Shown here: piece by piece, positions 8,101-15,725 of the stretch
Numbering within the stretch: position 1 is the stretch's first letter
Layout of the letters: each line of letters begins with the position of its first letter
Assembly (NCBI GenBank): GCA_036261615.1
Contig: DATAKK010000029.1
Location: forward strand, 1-24,071
Length of the DNA: 24,071 nt
Direction of reading: 5' to 3'
From: JAJYQH01 sp036261615
GTDB taxonomy: Bacteria; Actinomycetota; Actinomycetes; Propionibacteriales; Propionibacteriaceae
Position numbers and translations under genes: made by a program
The notes under the pieces: model-generated
Database searches by the model: none
Seen by the model: only the letters and a program-made list of their open reading frames with translations
Told to the model about the DNA's origin: nothing

Positions 8101-8871
8101 ATGAAGAAGACACTTGCTCGGGCCGCTGTCGTGGCCGCCGCGGCGGCCGGCCTCGCGGTGATGCCGGCCGGCATCGCCCACGCCGACCCCGGCCAGACCT
8201 ACACCGCGATGCTCAACCCGGTCAACGGGTCGGGCGGTTCCGGGATGGTCAAGATCTGGCTCAACGGAGACCAGGCGAAGGTCACCGAGAACTGGTCGGG
8301 CCTCGCGTCGACGTTCTCCGGGGCTCCGTACCCGCACGTCCAGCACATCCACATCGGCGGCCAGGGCCAGTGCCCGACCATGTCCGCCGACACCAACGGC
8401 GACGGCGTCATCAGCACCACCGAGGGCGTCCCCGCGTACGGCGGGGTCAGCACCACGCTGTCGGTGACCGGCGACACGAGCGCCGCCGCCGCGACCAACC
8501 TCAAGATCGCCCCGAGCGGGTCGAGCACGAACTACTCCCGCACCATCACCCTGGACGGCAAGACGGTCGCCGCGCTGCACAAGGGCAACGCCGTCGTCGT
8601 GGTCCACGGCCTCGACCCCGCCACGCTGAGCAAGAAGGCGCAGCAGGAGAAGAGCGACCTGGTCCCGTCGCTGCCGTTGGCCGCGACCTCGCCGGCGCTC
8701 TGCGGCGTCCTGACGATGGCCCCGACCGGTGGACCGCAAACCGGTTCCGGGTCGACGGCCGGCATCGAACACGGCGGCCTGTTCGGCCTCGGTGGTGGCC
8801 TGCTGACGGCGGCGGGAGCGCTGGTGTGGATGCGGCGTCGCACCCTCGCCAACGCCAAGGCCGCCCGCTGA
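8101..8871 (+). CDS. Secreted CHRD-domain-like surface protein with EF-hand-like loop and atypical sorting tail
   Basis: Exported protein of 256 residues. A Sec signal peptide (1-28, ending AHA) is followed by a CHRD-like beta domain (YTAMLNPVNGSGGSGMVKIW, then HVQHIHIGG at 79-87). Residues 97-108 (DTNGDGVISTTE) match a 12-residue EF-hand calcium loop with D1, N3, D5, G6, I8 and E12 in place. Cys91 and Cys201 could form a disulfide. The C-terminus has PTGGPQTGSGSTAG (208-221), a Gly-rich hydrophobic segment (about 225-246), then MRRR: a sortase-signal layout, but with GPQTG where LPxTG is usual. The class F sortase gene starts 4 nt downstream, so this is probably its substrate. The start has AGAAGGG about 10 nt upstream. 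The role of CHRD domains in bacteria is unclear; I assign none. Confidence 0.82.
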   Translation: MKKTLARAAVVAAAAAGLAVMPAGIAHADPGQTYTAMLNPVNGSGGSGMVKIWLNGDQAKVTENWSGLASTFSGAPYPHVQHIHIGGQGQCPTMSADTNGDGVISTTEGVPAYGGVSTTLSVTGDTSAAAATNLKIAPSGSSTNYSRTITLDGKTVAALHKGNAVVVVHGLDPATLSKKAQQEKSDLVPSLPLAATSPALCGVLTMAPTGGPQTGSGSTAGIEHGGLFGLGGGLLTAAGALVWMRRRTLANAKAAR

Positions 8872-8875
8872 GGCA

Positions 8876-9646
8876 GTGGCCGGTTCCACCACCGCCGTGA
8901 AGAACGTCCAGGCCCGTCGGGGCCGGTGGCTCATGCTGCTGGCCCTGACGGCCCTGGCGTCAGGCATCGCGGTGATCATCGTCGCCATCGCCGGGCAGCA
9001 GCACGCCGCCTCCCCGTCGCCCAGCGCCTGGGGCACCATTCCGGGCACCTCGGACGCCGGCGCGACCCCGACCCCGACCATCAGCCGGGCAGCGAGCCCG
9101 TCCTCGACGAGGGGCTCCGGCACGCCGAGACCCTCGGCCACCAGTGCCCCCGCGCAGACGCAACCGGCAGCCCTGCCGGCGTCCGATCCGGTGCGGATCA
9201 GCATCCCCGCCATCGGCGTCGACTCCACGGTCTTCCCGATCGGCAAGGACGCGAGCGGCGGGCTGCAGGCGCCCCAACCCGGACCGAACCTCAACAACGT
9301 CGGCTGGTACAAGTACTCCCCCACGCCTGGGCAGGCCGGACCGGCCGTGCTCGAGGGACACGTCGACACCATCCACGGTCCGTCGGTGTTCCTCCGACTG
9401 GGAGCCCTCAACCCCGGCGACAGGATCACCGTCACCCGGGCCGACGGCAGCGTCGCCCGCTTCGTCGTCGACGCTGTGAGGGCCTACCCGAGCCACGACG
9501 CCTTCCCGACCCAACTGGTCTATGGAGGCGACCTGAGTCAACCGACCCTCCGCCTCATCACCTGCTCCAACTTCGACCGGAGCATCGGCCACTACGTGGG
9601 CAACACCATCGTCTTCGCCCACCTGGTCGGCGGCGCCCGCTCCTAG
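8876..9646 (+). CDS. Class F sortase
   Basis: Membrane-anchored cysteine transpeptidase of 256 residues. One N-terminal TM helix (about 19-39) is followed by a Pro/Ser/Thr-rich linker (about 45-100) and a sortase fold beginning PVRISIPAIGVDS. Catalytic residues are visible: His162 in LEGHVDT, Cys230 in LITCSNFD and probably Arg235 (FDR), followed by GHYVGNTIVFA. The short form without a second C-terminal TM and the placing of Arg match class F (E/F-type) enzymes of actinobacteria. The start is a GTG 4 nt after the CHRD-gene stop with only a weak Shine-Dalgarno, consistent with translational coupling. A later in-frame ATG at 8933 would cut into the TM helix. It likely attaches the upstream protein, and perhaps others, to the cell wall. 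Confidence 0.9.
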   Translation: MAGSTTAVKNVQARRGRWLMLLALTALASGIAVIIVAIAGQQHAASPSPSAWGTIPGTSDAGATPTPTISRAASPSSTRGSGTPRPSATSAPAQTQPAALPASDPVRISIPAIGVDSTVFPIGKDASGGLQAPQPGPNLNNVGWYKYSPTPGQAGPAVLEGHVDTIHGPSVFLRLGALNPGDRITVTRADGSVARFVVDAVRAYPSHDAFPTQLVYGGDLSQPTLRLITCSNFDRSIGHYVGNTIVFAHLVGGARS

Positions 9647-9722
9647 CCGCCGCGCGCCACGCACCCGGATCCCGGCGCCCGCACATCAACCACCCTCACT
9701 CCGACCTCCGAGGAGGACTTCC

Positions 9723-10595
9723 ATGGCCACGCCGCGTGTGGACGCCGTCCGGATCCGCGAGCACGTGGATCGGTTGGGCCAGCAGCACCCGCCGATCGAC
9801 CTCGCATCCGTCGACTACACGGTGCGCGACCCCCGGGTCGTGCGCGACCGCTTCGCGGGCGTCCTGCAGTACATGGGCCGGGTGGAGATGGAGGTCGAGC
9901 GGAACGTGCTCGAGCTGGCCGTGCTGTTGCCCGACGCCAGTGAGGTGGACCGGACGTTCTACGCCGGGGTGTGGTCACCGCAGGAGGCCCACCACGGCAT
10001 CGTGCTGGACACCCTGATCCGCGAGCTCGGGCTGCCGGCCGGCGAGCCGAACCTCACGCACGTGCCGGCACGGGTGCGGGTGCTCGGCGTCCTCGCCCAC
10101 CTGCCGGCGGTGCAGGAGATCATCCGGCTGCTCTACTACCTGACCGGGGCGGCGACCGAGAAGTCGGCGATGCTGGCCTACCAGGCCATGAGCGATGGGC
10201 TGGGGCGGATGGGAGAGTCGGCCATCAAGGAGACCGTGGTCGACGCCATCAAGGTGCAGGAGCCGGGCCACTTCGCCTTCTACCGGCTGAGCGCCACGGA
10301 GCTGCTGCAGTCCGGGGCCCTCGCCCCCTGGCAGCTCCACCTCGCCCGATTCCTGCGCAGCCGCAGTTTCGGGCTCGTCGGGGCCCACTCCCGGCAGGAG
10401 CGCGGCGACTACGGCGGCGTGATCGTCGACCTCGGGTTGGACGCCGACCTGGAGCACACCCTCCGCGACATCGTCCGGGTGGAGAACCACCTGCTGTGGG
10501 CCCGGGACAACGGGCTTCCCGTGCCCGGGTACGCCGTCGCCGCCTTCCGCGACGCGGTGGAGCTCTACAGGTCCCGCACCGCGCAGGCGGCCTGA
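9723..10595 (+). CDS. Ferritin-like diiron protein (acyl-ACP-desaturase-like fold)
   Basis: Soluble, mostly helical protein of 290 residues. It carries the diiron four-helix pattern E / ExxH / E / ExxH: a Glu-rich helix VEMEVERNVLEL (54-65), EAHH (88-91), Glu146 in EKSAMLAY and EPGH (180-183). Related actinobacterial proteins are often labelled ferritin-like or acyl-ACP-desaturase-like, some wrongly as LepA. Oxidation by an oxygen-activating diiron centre is the likely chemistry, but the substrate is unknown. The start has GAGGAGGA about 6 nt upstream. It follows the sortase by 76 nt, so co-transcription is possible but not shown, and it converges on the DUF3072 gene 19 nt away. Confidence 0.75.
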   Translation: MATPRVDAVRIREHVDRLGQQHPPIDLASVDYTVRDPRVVRDRFAGVLQYMGRVEMEVERNVLELAVLLPDASEVDRTFYAGVWSPQEAHHGIVLDTLIRELGLPAGEPNLTHVPARVRVLGVLAHLPAVQEIIRLLYYLTGAATEKSAMLAYQAMSDGLGRMGESAIKETVVDAIKVQEPGHFAFYRLSATELLQSGALAPWQLHLARFLRSRSFGLVGAHSRQERGDYGGVIVDLGLDADLEHTLRDIVRVENHLLWARDNGLPVPGYAVAAFRDAVELYRSRTAQAA

Positions 10596-10614
10596 GGGGC
10601 GAGCCGGCGTCGAC

Positions 10615-10851
10615 TCAGTGGTCGCCGCGTCCGGTCTTGTGCTGCAGCCGGTCGATGTGCTCCGACGCTTCCGCCTTGGTGAGGTCGGCGGGCAGCTCCT
10701 CGCCGGCTTCCCGGGCCAGCGTATCGAGGTAACTCCGCTGCGGCCCCGTCATCGGTTCGTCACCGGTCACCCACTGCTCGGGGTCCTTCACCGCGTCGTT
10801 GTCCGGGTCGGGTCGTGGGCCGCCGATCGTGCCAGAAGTATCCTCGCTCAT
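10615..10851 (-). CDS. DUF3072 small protein
   Basis: A 78-residue acidic protein. The core DPEQWVTGDEPMTGPQRSYL (23-42), followed by a helix LAREAGEELPADLTKAEASE and an IDRLQ helix ending TGRG, matches the DUF3072 family found in actinobacteria and proteobacteria. Function is unknown; the second half (PADLTKAEASEHIDRLQ) looks like a small helical motif also seen in DNA-associated SAP-type proteins, but that is only a resemblance. I start it at the ATG at 10851; the frame stays open to 10878 without a better start. It is divergent from hydroxypyruvate isomerase with 60 nt between. Confidence 0.8.
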   Translation of the reverse strand: MSEDTSGTIGGPRPDPDNDAVKDPEQWVTGDEPMTGPQRSYLDTLAREAGEELPADLTKAEASEHIDRLQHKTGRGDH

Positions 10852-10911
10852 GCACCCGACCCTACGTGCTCGGGCCATACCGCCTGCAGACTGCTCGCGA
10901 GGAGCAACGAC

Positions 10912-11715
10912 ATGCCAGTGTTCCCGGGCACGCGCATTCCCCTGGCTCTCAACTGTTCCGCCGTGCTGTCACATCTCCCCCTCGTGGAGCAGCCCGCCGC
11001 GGCGGCCACGGCCGGGTTCGAAGAGATCGAGTTGTGGTGGCCCTTCCCGACCCCCTTGCCAGCGCCTGAGGACGCCGACCGGCTCGTCGCCGCCGTCGAG
11101 GACGCCGGCGTCCGCGTCGGACTACTGAACTTCTTCGGGGGCGACCTGGACGCCGGTGACCGCGGCTTCGCGTGCCTGCCAGGGAGGGAGCGGGACTTCG
11201 AGTCCTCCCTGCTGTCCGCCCTCGAGCTGGGGTCCCGACTGGGCGTGCGGGTCTACAACCCGATGTACGGCGTCCGCGTTCCTGGGACGCCGGTCGCCGA
11301 CCAGGAGCGGACGGCCGTGGCCAATCTCGTGCTGGCGGGCCGGCGACTCGCCGACGCCGGCGCGACCCTCGCCCTCGAACCCCTCAGCGGGCTGCCCTCC
11401 TACCCCCTCACCACGGCGGCGTCCGCGCTGGCCGTCATCGATGAGGTCCGTGATCGGGGTGTCGAGAACATCGGCCTGCTCGCCGACTTCTACCACCTCA
11501 GCTTCGGGGGGGAGGATGTCGGGGAGGTGATCCGTCGGCATGCGCCCGATTTCGCCCGGATCCAGATCGCTGACGCGCCGGGCCGAGGACGTCCCGGGAC
11601 GGGAGCGCTGCCCCTTCGAGAGTGGATCGAAGCCTCGGCTCGGGCCGGCTACACCGGCGTCGTCGCCCTCGAATACCTCACGGGCGCCGGCGACTTCTCG
11701 TGGCTCACCGGCTGA
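10912..11715 (+). CDS. hyi: Hydroxypyruvate isomerase (AP-endonuclease-2-type TIM barrel)
   Basis: Cytosolic isomerase (EC 5.3.1.22) interconverting hydroxypyruvate and tartronate semialdehyde in glyoxylate/glycerate metabolism; 267 residues, close to the usual 260. Family marks in order: LALNCSAVLSHLP near the start, ELWWPFP (40-46), NFFGGDLDAGDRGFACLPGR (73-92), ALEPLS with Glu156, LLADFYHLS with Asp192 and His195, and RIQIADAPGRGRPGTG (216-231) with Gln218, then VALEY with Glu254. These acidic/His/Gln residues form the metal site. GAGGAG lies 7 nt before the ATG. No glyoxylate carboligase or tartronate semialdehyde reductase is next to it, so it is an isolated copy and a related sugar-isomerase activity cannot be excluded. 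Confidence 0.85.
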   Translation: MPVFPGTRIPLALNCSAVLSHLPLVEQPAAAATAGFEEIELWWPFPTPLPAPEDADRLVAAVEDAGVRVGLLNFFGGDLDAGDRGFACLPGRERDFESSLLSALELGSRLGVRVYNPMYGVRVPGTPVADQERTAVANLVLAGRRLADAGATLALEPLSGLPSYPLTTAASALAVIDEVRDRGVENIGLLADFYHLSFGGEDVGEVIRRHAPDFARIQIADAPGRGRPGTGALPLREWIEASARAGYTGVVALEYLTGAGDFSWLTG

Positions 11716-11899
11716 TCGTCGCGCGCGCAGCCCTCCTGTTAGCAACCTCCACGCGAACACCACAGCGCGCCCATTCGACCCTCATCGGCGCCGAGCACGC
11801 TGGTCGGGTTGCCGGTCTGCGCGCAGAGACGCGCCGCCACGCCGGCATGACTCAGGGGCATCGGGGCCCCGGTCGACCTCGCTCAGGAGGATGAAGGAC

Positions 11900-14830
11900 A
11901 TGTTGGCACGAACACGGACACGGTTGCTCAGTGGCGTGGTCGCGGTGATGGCGGCGACGGCCCTGGCCGTTCCGACCGCCTTGGCCGCAGGTCCGGGCTA
12001 CGGCGGAGGAGGAGGCAGCGGAGGAGGCAGCGGCGGCGGTGGAACTGGTGGTGGTGGTGAAACCACGACCGGTTCCATCTACTCCGACCTCGTCATCGCC
12101 CTTCGCGCGGAGAACGGGACGCCGGTGATCGTGAAGTACGTCACGCCGGAGACGGCCGAGACGTCGGCCTCGACCGACTACTGCGTGCAGCCCGTCTCCT
12201 ACGTGCCCATCCCGGGGGTCAACTCGACGACCAACCCCGTCGACGGCCGCACGGTCTGGGTCGTCCCTCTGCAGGGCGCGTTGATCGACGGCAACACCGT
12301 GCCCGCGGGCTTCACCGGTGCGTGCGACGCCCAGCCGCAGTACGCCATGTTCATCAAGGAGGTCGAGCTGGAGCGGATGAACCTCGCCCGCACGGCCGAC
12401 ACGGTCATCACCCAGAAGATCGCCGATGTCCAGATGAAGCTGAGGTTCGCCGACAAGATCGCCCTCGAGTCGACCGGGCGGATCAGTTTCGACGGCGTCC
12501 CCATCGACTCCCCCGCGGAGAACGCGGGCATGTACCAGTCGCTGATGACGAGTGGGACGATCCCCGGGCTCCCCACCGGCCTGGCCGGCCCTCCGGCACT
12601 CGTGGGACCAGTCCCGACTGACGCCGCGTCCAACAGCCAGTTCGACGCCTGGGAACTCGCGGCCATGACCATCGGCGCGGCGGCGAGCAAGTCGACCCCG
12701 CTCAGCTTGGACGCCGTGGAGTACTACAACCGGATCATCGGCTTGCCGGCGGCGGTCTTCACGTCTCCCTGGAGCCTGCCGTTCGTGCAGTCCCTCGACC
12801 CCGACAACCCCACCACGGCACTCGCCGACTCGGAACAGTTCGTCGACTACACGGGGTTCACGTACAACCGCTCGGAGACCTTCAAGGGCAGCGTCACCTG
12901 GCTCGACGTGCAGACTCTCACCTGGAAGGTGAGCAAGATCACCGAGGTGGTGCCGTTCACCAACCTCTCGTCGTACGACAAGATCGGGACGAACACGCTC
13001 ACCGGTGTCACGGCGTTCGCACAGCTCGCCGACGATGTCCGGGCCATGTGCAACTACATCCCGGACAACACCTTCCTCCCCGGATTCGTCCTGGACGTAC
13101 CGGGCGTCGACAGCTACACCGACCAACTCAAGGCGATCCACGATCCGGCGGTCGACCTCAACACGTTGCCGACCGACGTCTTCCAGGCGTTCCCGTTCGA
13201 GATCACCGCATCGCTGCTCAACCCGTTCGGGGGCGACCTCATCGACAGGGCGCAGCTGCGTCTGACCATCGATGCCGCCGCGGCGTTCACGTCCAAGGAC
13301 CAGGTGACCGCCGTCTCGAAGGCCGACAGCCAGTCGGTCCCCTTCACGGTGGACGCCAACGGTGACCTCGTCGGCAAGTGGGGCCCGGACGCCGGCTTCC
13401 CCGTCCAGCCCGGCTACAACGTCTCCACGACGTTCACGGTCACCATCGCCGCGGGGGCGCCGACCGACGCCTACAAGGTCACCCTTGAGGTCGTCGACCT
13501 CGGCAACGCCGCGACCGTCCTCGCCTCAGAGACCGGGACGCTCACTGTGCACGAGAACAGCACGACGCTCCTGTGGGGCAGCCCGCTGCCGAAGTACACC
13601 ACCCAGGGCACCGTGATGACCCTCCCGCTGCAGGTCTACGCTCCGGGTCCGTCGACTGCCACGCTCGACCTCGTCGTCACCGGTCCCGCCGAGGACGTCG
13701 CGACCCCTGAGAGCGAAGCGCTCGCCGTGGGAGACCTACAGGTCTACGGGAGCACCGGAACCGACATGATCGCGATGCCCATGACGCTGAACGCCACGGG
13801 CCAGCTCGTCGGCACGTGGAATGCCGCGCTGACGGCGGGCTACACCGCGGTCACCTGGTACGTGACCCTGGCTGAGGGGTCACCTCTGGGCAGCTACGCC
13901 TTCGGTGCCGACCTCGTGGGAGGCAACCCGCTGGCTCCGATCTCGATCGTCGTGTTCGCGCCGGAGGTCAATGGCGAGCAGCCGCCCACTGCCGGTGAGG
14001 ACACCACAGCGCCGGTGGTCACCGTGGCTCCCGAGGTCGTGCCGGCGGATTCGTCCACCGTCACGTTCACCCTCACGGCGAACGAGAGTCCTGTGGACTT
14101 CTCGTGCATGCTGACGACCAACGGGGTCGACGGCGCGTGGGAGTCGTGCACGTCTCCCAAGACGTACACCGACCTGGCACCGGCCGCCTACGTCTTCTCG
14201 GCGAAGGGCGCCGACAAGGCGCTCAACGTGTCGGCGGTGGTCACCCGCAGCTGGACCGTCGCGGACAAGACCGCCCCGGTGTTCACGCTGAGCGCGGTGG
14301 GGACTCCGGGCGCGGCGGCGAGCTTCACGTTCACCACCGATGAGGCGGACGTGACGTTCGAGTGCATGCTGGCCAAGGATGCGGTCAACGGATCCTGGGC
14401 GTCGTGCACGTCGCCGAAGTCGTACTCGGGACTGGCAGTCGGCACCTACGTCTTCTCGGTGCGCGCCACGGACAAGGCCGGAAATGTCTCCGACCCGTCC
14501 TCGTCGCAGCCGTGGACCGTCAGTGCGACACCCGACACCCAGGCTCCGGTGGTCACCATCACCCCGGTAGGAACCCCCGCCGCGACGGCGACGTTCACGC
14601 TCAGCAGCAACGAGCAGAACGTGACCTACCAGTGCCAGCTGACCAAGAACAAGCGGGTCGTCAACGCGTGGGCGGCATGCACGTCCCCGGTGAAATACAC
14701 GAATCTCGGGACGGCCACCTACGTGCTCAGCGTCCGCGCGACCGATCAGGCGGGCAATGTCTCGGCCGTCAAGACCGTCACGTGGAAGGTCTCGAAGGTC
14801 TCGGGCAAGCCGAGCGTCAGGACCAAGTGA
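11900..14830 (+). CDS. Large secreted protein with Gly-rich N-terminus and three C-terminal Ig-like repeats
   Basis: Exported protein of 976 residues, function unknown. A Sec signal peptide (1 to about 31) is followed by a Gly/Ser-rich linker (33-56, GGGGG and GSGGG runs). A unique region to about residue 500 and one or two beta-rich, Ig-type stretches to about 700 follow. The end is three tandem repeats starting at residues 701, 789 and 879, each about 88-90 residues, with the pattern APV-T, F-C-L, W-CTSP, Y-L, Y-FSVRATDKAGN. Each repeat has two Cys that probably pair. No LPxTG or terminal TM is seen, so it is probably secreted or held non-covalently. I choose ATG 11900 because AGGAGG (11885-11890) is 9 nt away; ATG 11891 directly abuts it. 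A strong terminator follows. Confidence 0.85.
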   Translation: MLARTRTRLLSGVVAVMAATALAVPTALAAGPGYGGGGGSGGGSGGGGTGGGGETTTGSIYSDLVIALRAENGTPVIVKYVTPETAETSASTDYCVQPVSYVPIPGVNSTTNPVDGRTVWVVPLQGALIDGNTVPAGFTGACDAQPQYAMFIKEVELERMNLARTADTVITQKIADVQMKLRFADKIALESTGRISFDGVPIDSPAENAGMYQSLMTSGTIPGLPTGLAGPPALVGPVPTDAASNSQFDAWELAAMTIGAAASKSTPLSLDAVEYYNRIIGLPAAVFTSPWSLPFVQSLDPDNPTTALADSEQFVDYTGFTYNRSETFKGSVTWLDVQTLTWKVSKITEVVPFTNLSSYDKIGTNTLTGVTAFAQLADDVRAMCNYIPDNTFLPGFVLDVPGVDSYTDQLKAIHDPAVDLNTLPTDVFQAFPFEITASLLNPFGGDLIDRAQLRLTIDAAAAFTSKDQVTAVSKADSQSVPFTVDANGDLVGKWGPDAGFPVQPGYNVSTTFTVTIAAGAPTDAYKVTLEVVDLGNAATVLASETGTLTVHENSTTLLWGSPLPKYTTQGTVMTLPLQVYAPGPSTATLDLVVTGPAEDVATPESEALAVGDLQVYGSTGTDMIAMPMTLNATGQLVGTWNAALTAGYTAVTWYVTLAEGSPLGSYAFGADLVGGNPLAPISIVVFAPEVNGEQPPTAGEDTTAPVVTVAPEVVPADSSTVTFTLTANESPVDFSCMLTTNGVDGAWESCTSPKTYTDLAPAAYVFSAKGADKALNVSAVVTRSWTVADKTAPVFTLSAVGTPGAAASFTFTTDEADVTFECMLAKDAVNGSWASCTSPKSYSGLAVGTYVFSVRATDKAGNVSDPSSSQPWTVSATPDTQAPVVTITPVGTPAATATFTLSSNEQNVTYQCQLTKNKRVVNAWAACTSPVKYTNLGTATYVLSVRATDQAGNVSAVKTVTWKVSKVSGKPSVRTK
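14000..14794 (+). repeat. Three tandem coding repeats (264/270 bp, Ig-like units)
   Basis: The units begin at bases 14000, 14264 and 14534 and encode D(T/K)(T/Q)APV... through to the tryptophan/valine strand. They are diverged at DNA level but clearly repeated at protein level, with the CTSP motif at the same place in each. The even periodicity suggests old duplication of one extracellular domain. Confidence 0.8.
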
Positions 14831-14854
14831 TCACCAACCAACTCGGTCACTGAC

Positions 14855-14887
14855 CAGGGGGTCGCACGCACGCCGTGCGGCCCCCTG
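14855..14887 (+). terminator. Strong 14-bp hairpin after the secreted-protein gene
   Basis: CAGGGGGTCGCACG (14855-14868) pairs with CGTGCGGCCCCCTG (14874-14887) around a 5-nt loop, with one G-U pair. It begins 25 nt after the secreted-protein stop. No T-run follows. It separates that gene from the two-component system, implying a separate promoter for the latter. Confidence 0.8.
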
Positions 14888-15032
14888 CCCGAGCGTGTGG
14901 GACGAGAGGAGACCACCCATGGACGACCCGACCACCTTCGCGGACGCCGCGGCGCACCTCCCACCGGTGGTGACGGAGAGACGGCCGCTGCCTTCCCGCG
15001 CACAACGCCTGCGACGAGGGTCGACGGTCGCA

Positions 15033-15038
15033 GAGAAT
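15033..15038 (+). promoter_or_regulatory. Possible -10 element for a leaderless response-regulator transcript
   Basis: GAGAAT occupies exactly -12 to -7 relative to the ATG at 15045, the spacing expected if transcription starts at the A of the ATG. No good -35 is visible (GCGACG is the nearest). It supports, weakly, the shorter start of the response regulator. Confidence 0.25.
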
Positions 15039-15044
15039 GGCGAT

Positions 15045-15725
15045 ATGCGGACCGTGCTGGTCGTCGAGGACGAGCGCGACATTCGTGAGCTGCTGCGGCG
15101 CTACCTGACCCGCGCCGGATTCCTCGTGCTGGGGGCGGCCACCGGGGCCGAGGCGCTGCTCGAACTCGACCAGGCACGCGCCGACCTCGTGCTCCTCGAC
15201 CTCGGTCTGCCCGACATCGACGGCCGCGAGATCCTCGACCGGGCGACTCCCGACATCCCGGTCATCGTCCTCACCGCGCGCGCCGCCCTCCCCGACCGGA
15301 TCGCCGGTCTCCGGGCCGGCGCCGACGACTACATCGTCAAACCGTTCAGCCCCACCGAGGTCGTGCTCCGGGTGCAGGCGGTGCTCGCCCGGCGTCCCTT
15401 CAGCGGCGACGATCAGGTGCGCTCGTTCGACGGCGGACGGCTGCGCATCGACCAGGGCCGGCACGAGGCGACGCTCGACGGCGAGACGCTGGCGCTGACC
15501 CCGAGCGAGTGGAACCTCCTCGTCGCTCTGACCAGCACCCCGGGCCGCGTGTTCAGCCGGCATGAGCTCATCGAACGGGTCGGCGGCACCGCCTTCGAAG
15601 GGTATGAGCGGGCGGTCGACTCGCACGTGAAGAACCTCCGGCGCAAGCTCGGCGCCGACGGCCAGCGCATCGTCGAGACCGTGGTGGGATTCGGCTACCG
15701 GTCAGGCGTCCGCGCCGATGGCTGA
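15045..15725 (+). CDS. OmpR/PhoB-family response regulator
   Basis: DNA-binding response regulator of 226 residues from this start. Receiver: VVEDE (6-10), phosphoacceptor Asp52 (LLDLGLPD), Thr77 and Lys99 (VKPF). A C-terminal winged helix (about 130-222) shows the family end VDSHVKNLRRKLG...TVVGFGYR. Two starts are possible. ATG 14919 has a good AGGAG but adds 42 disordered residues, lies only 31 nt after the terminator, and its later codons lose the G/C third-base bias. ATG 15045 gives the standard length. I favour 15045 with moderate certainty. It overlaps the kinase start by 8 nt, so the pair is co-translated. Target genes are unknown; the neighbouring secreted protein or lipoprotein are candidates. 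Confidence 0.9.
   Translation: MRTVLVVEDERDIRELLRRYLTRAGFLVLGAATGAEALLELDQARADLVLLDLGLPDIDGREILDRATPDIPVIVLTARAALPDRIAGLRAGADDYIVKPFSPTEVVLRVQAVLARRPFSGDDQVRSFDGGRLRIDQGRHEATLDGETLALTPSEWNLLVALTSTPGRVFSRHELIERVGGTAFEGYERAVDSHVKNLRRKLGADGQRIVETVVGFGYRSGVRADG

Noticed and set aside
11891..11899. ATG at 11891 as start of the large secreted protein
   Set aside because: AGGAGG directly abuts it with no spacer; the in-frame ATG at 11900 has the normal 9-nt spacing.
11990..12060. GGC/GGA/GGT-rich stretch that looks like a simple DNA repeat
   Set aside because: It is in frame and encodes the Gly/Ser linker after the signal peptide of the secreted protein, so it is a coding feature and not a separate repeat element.
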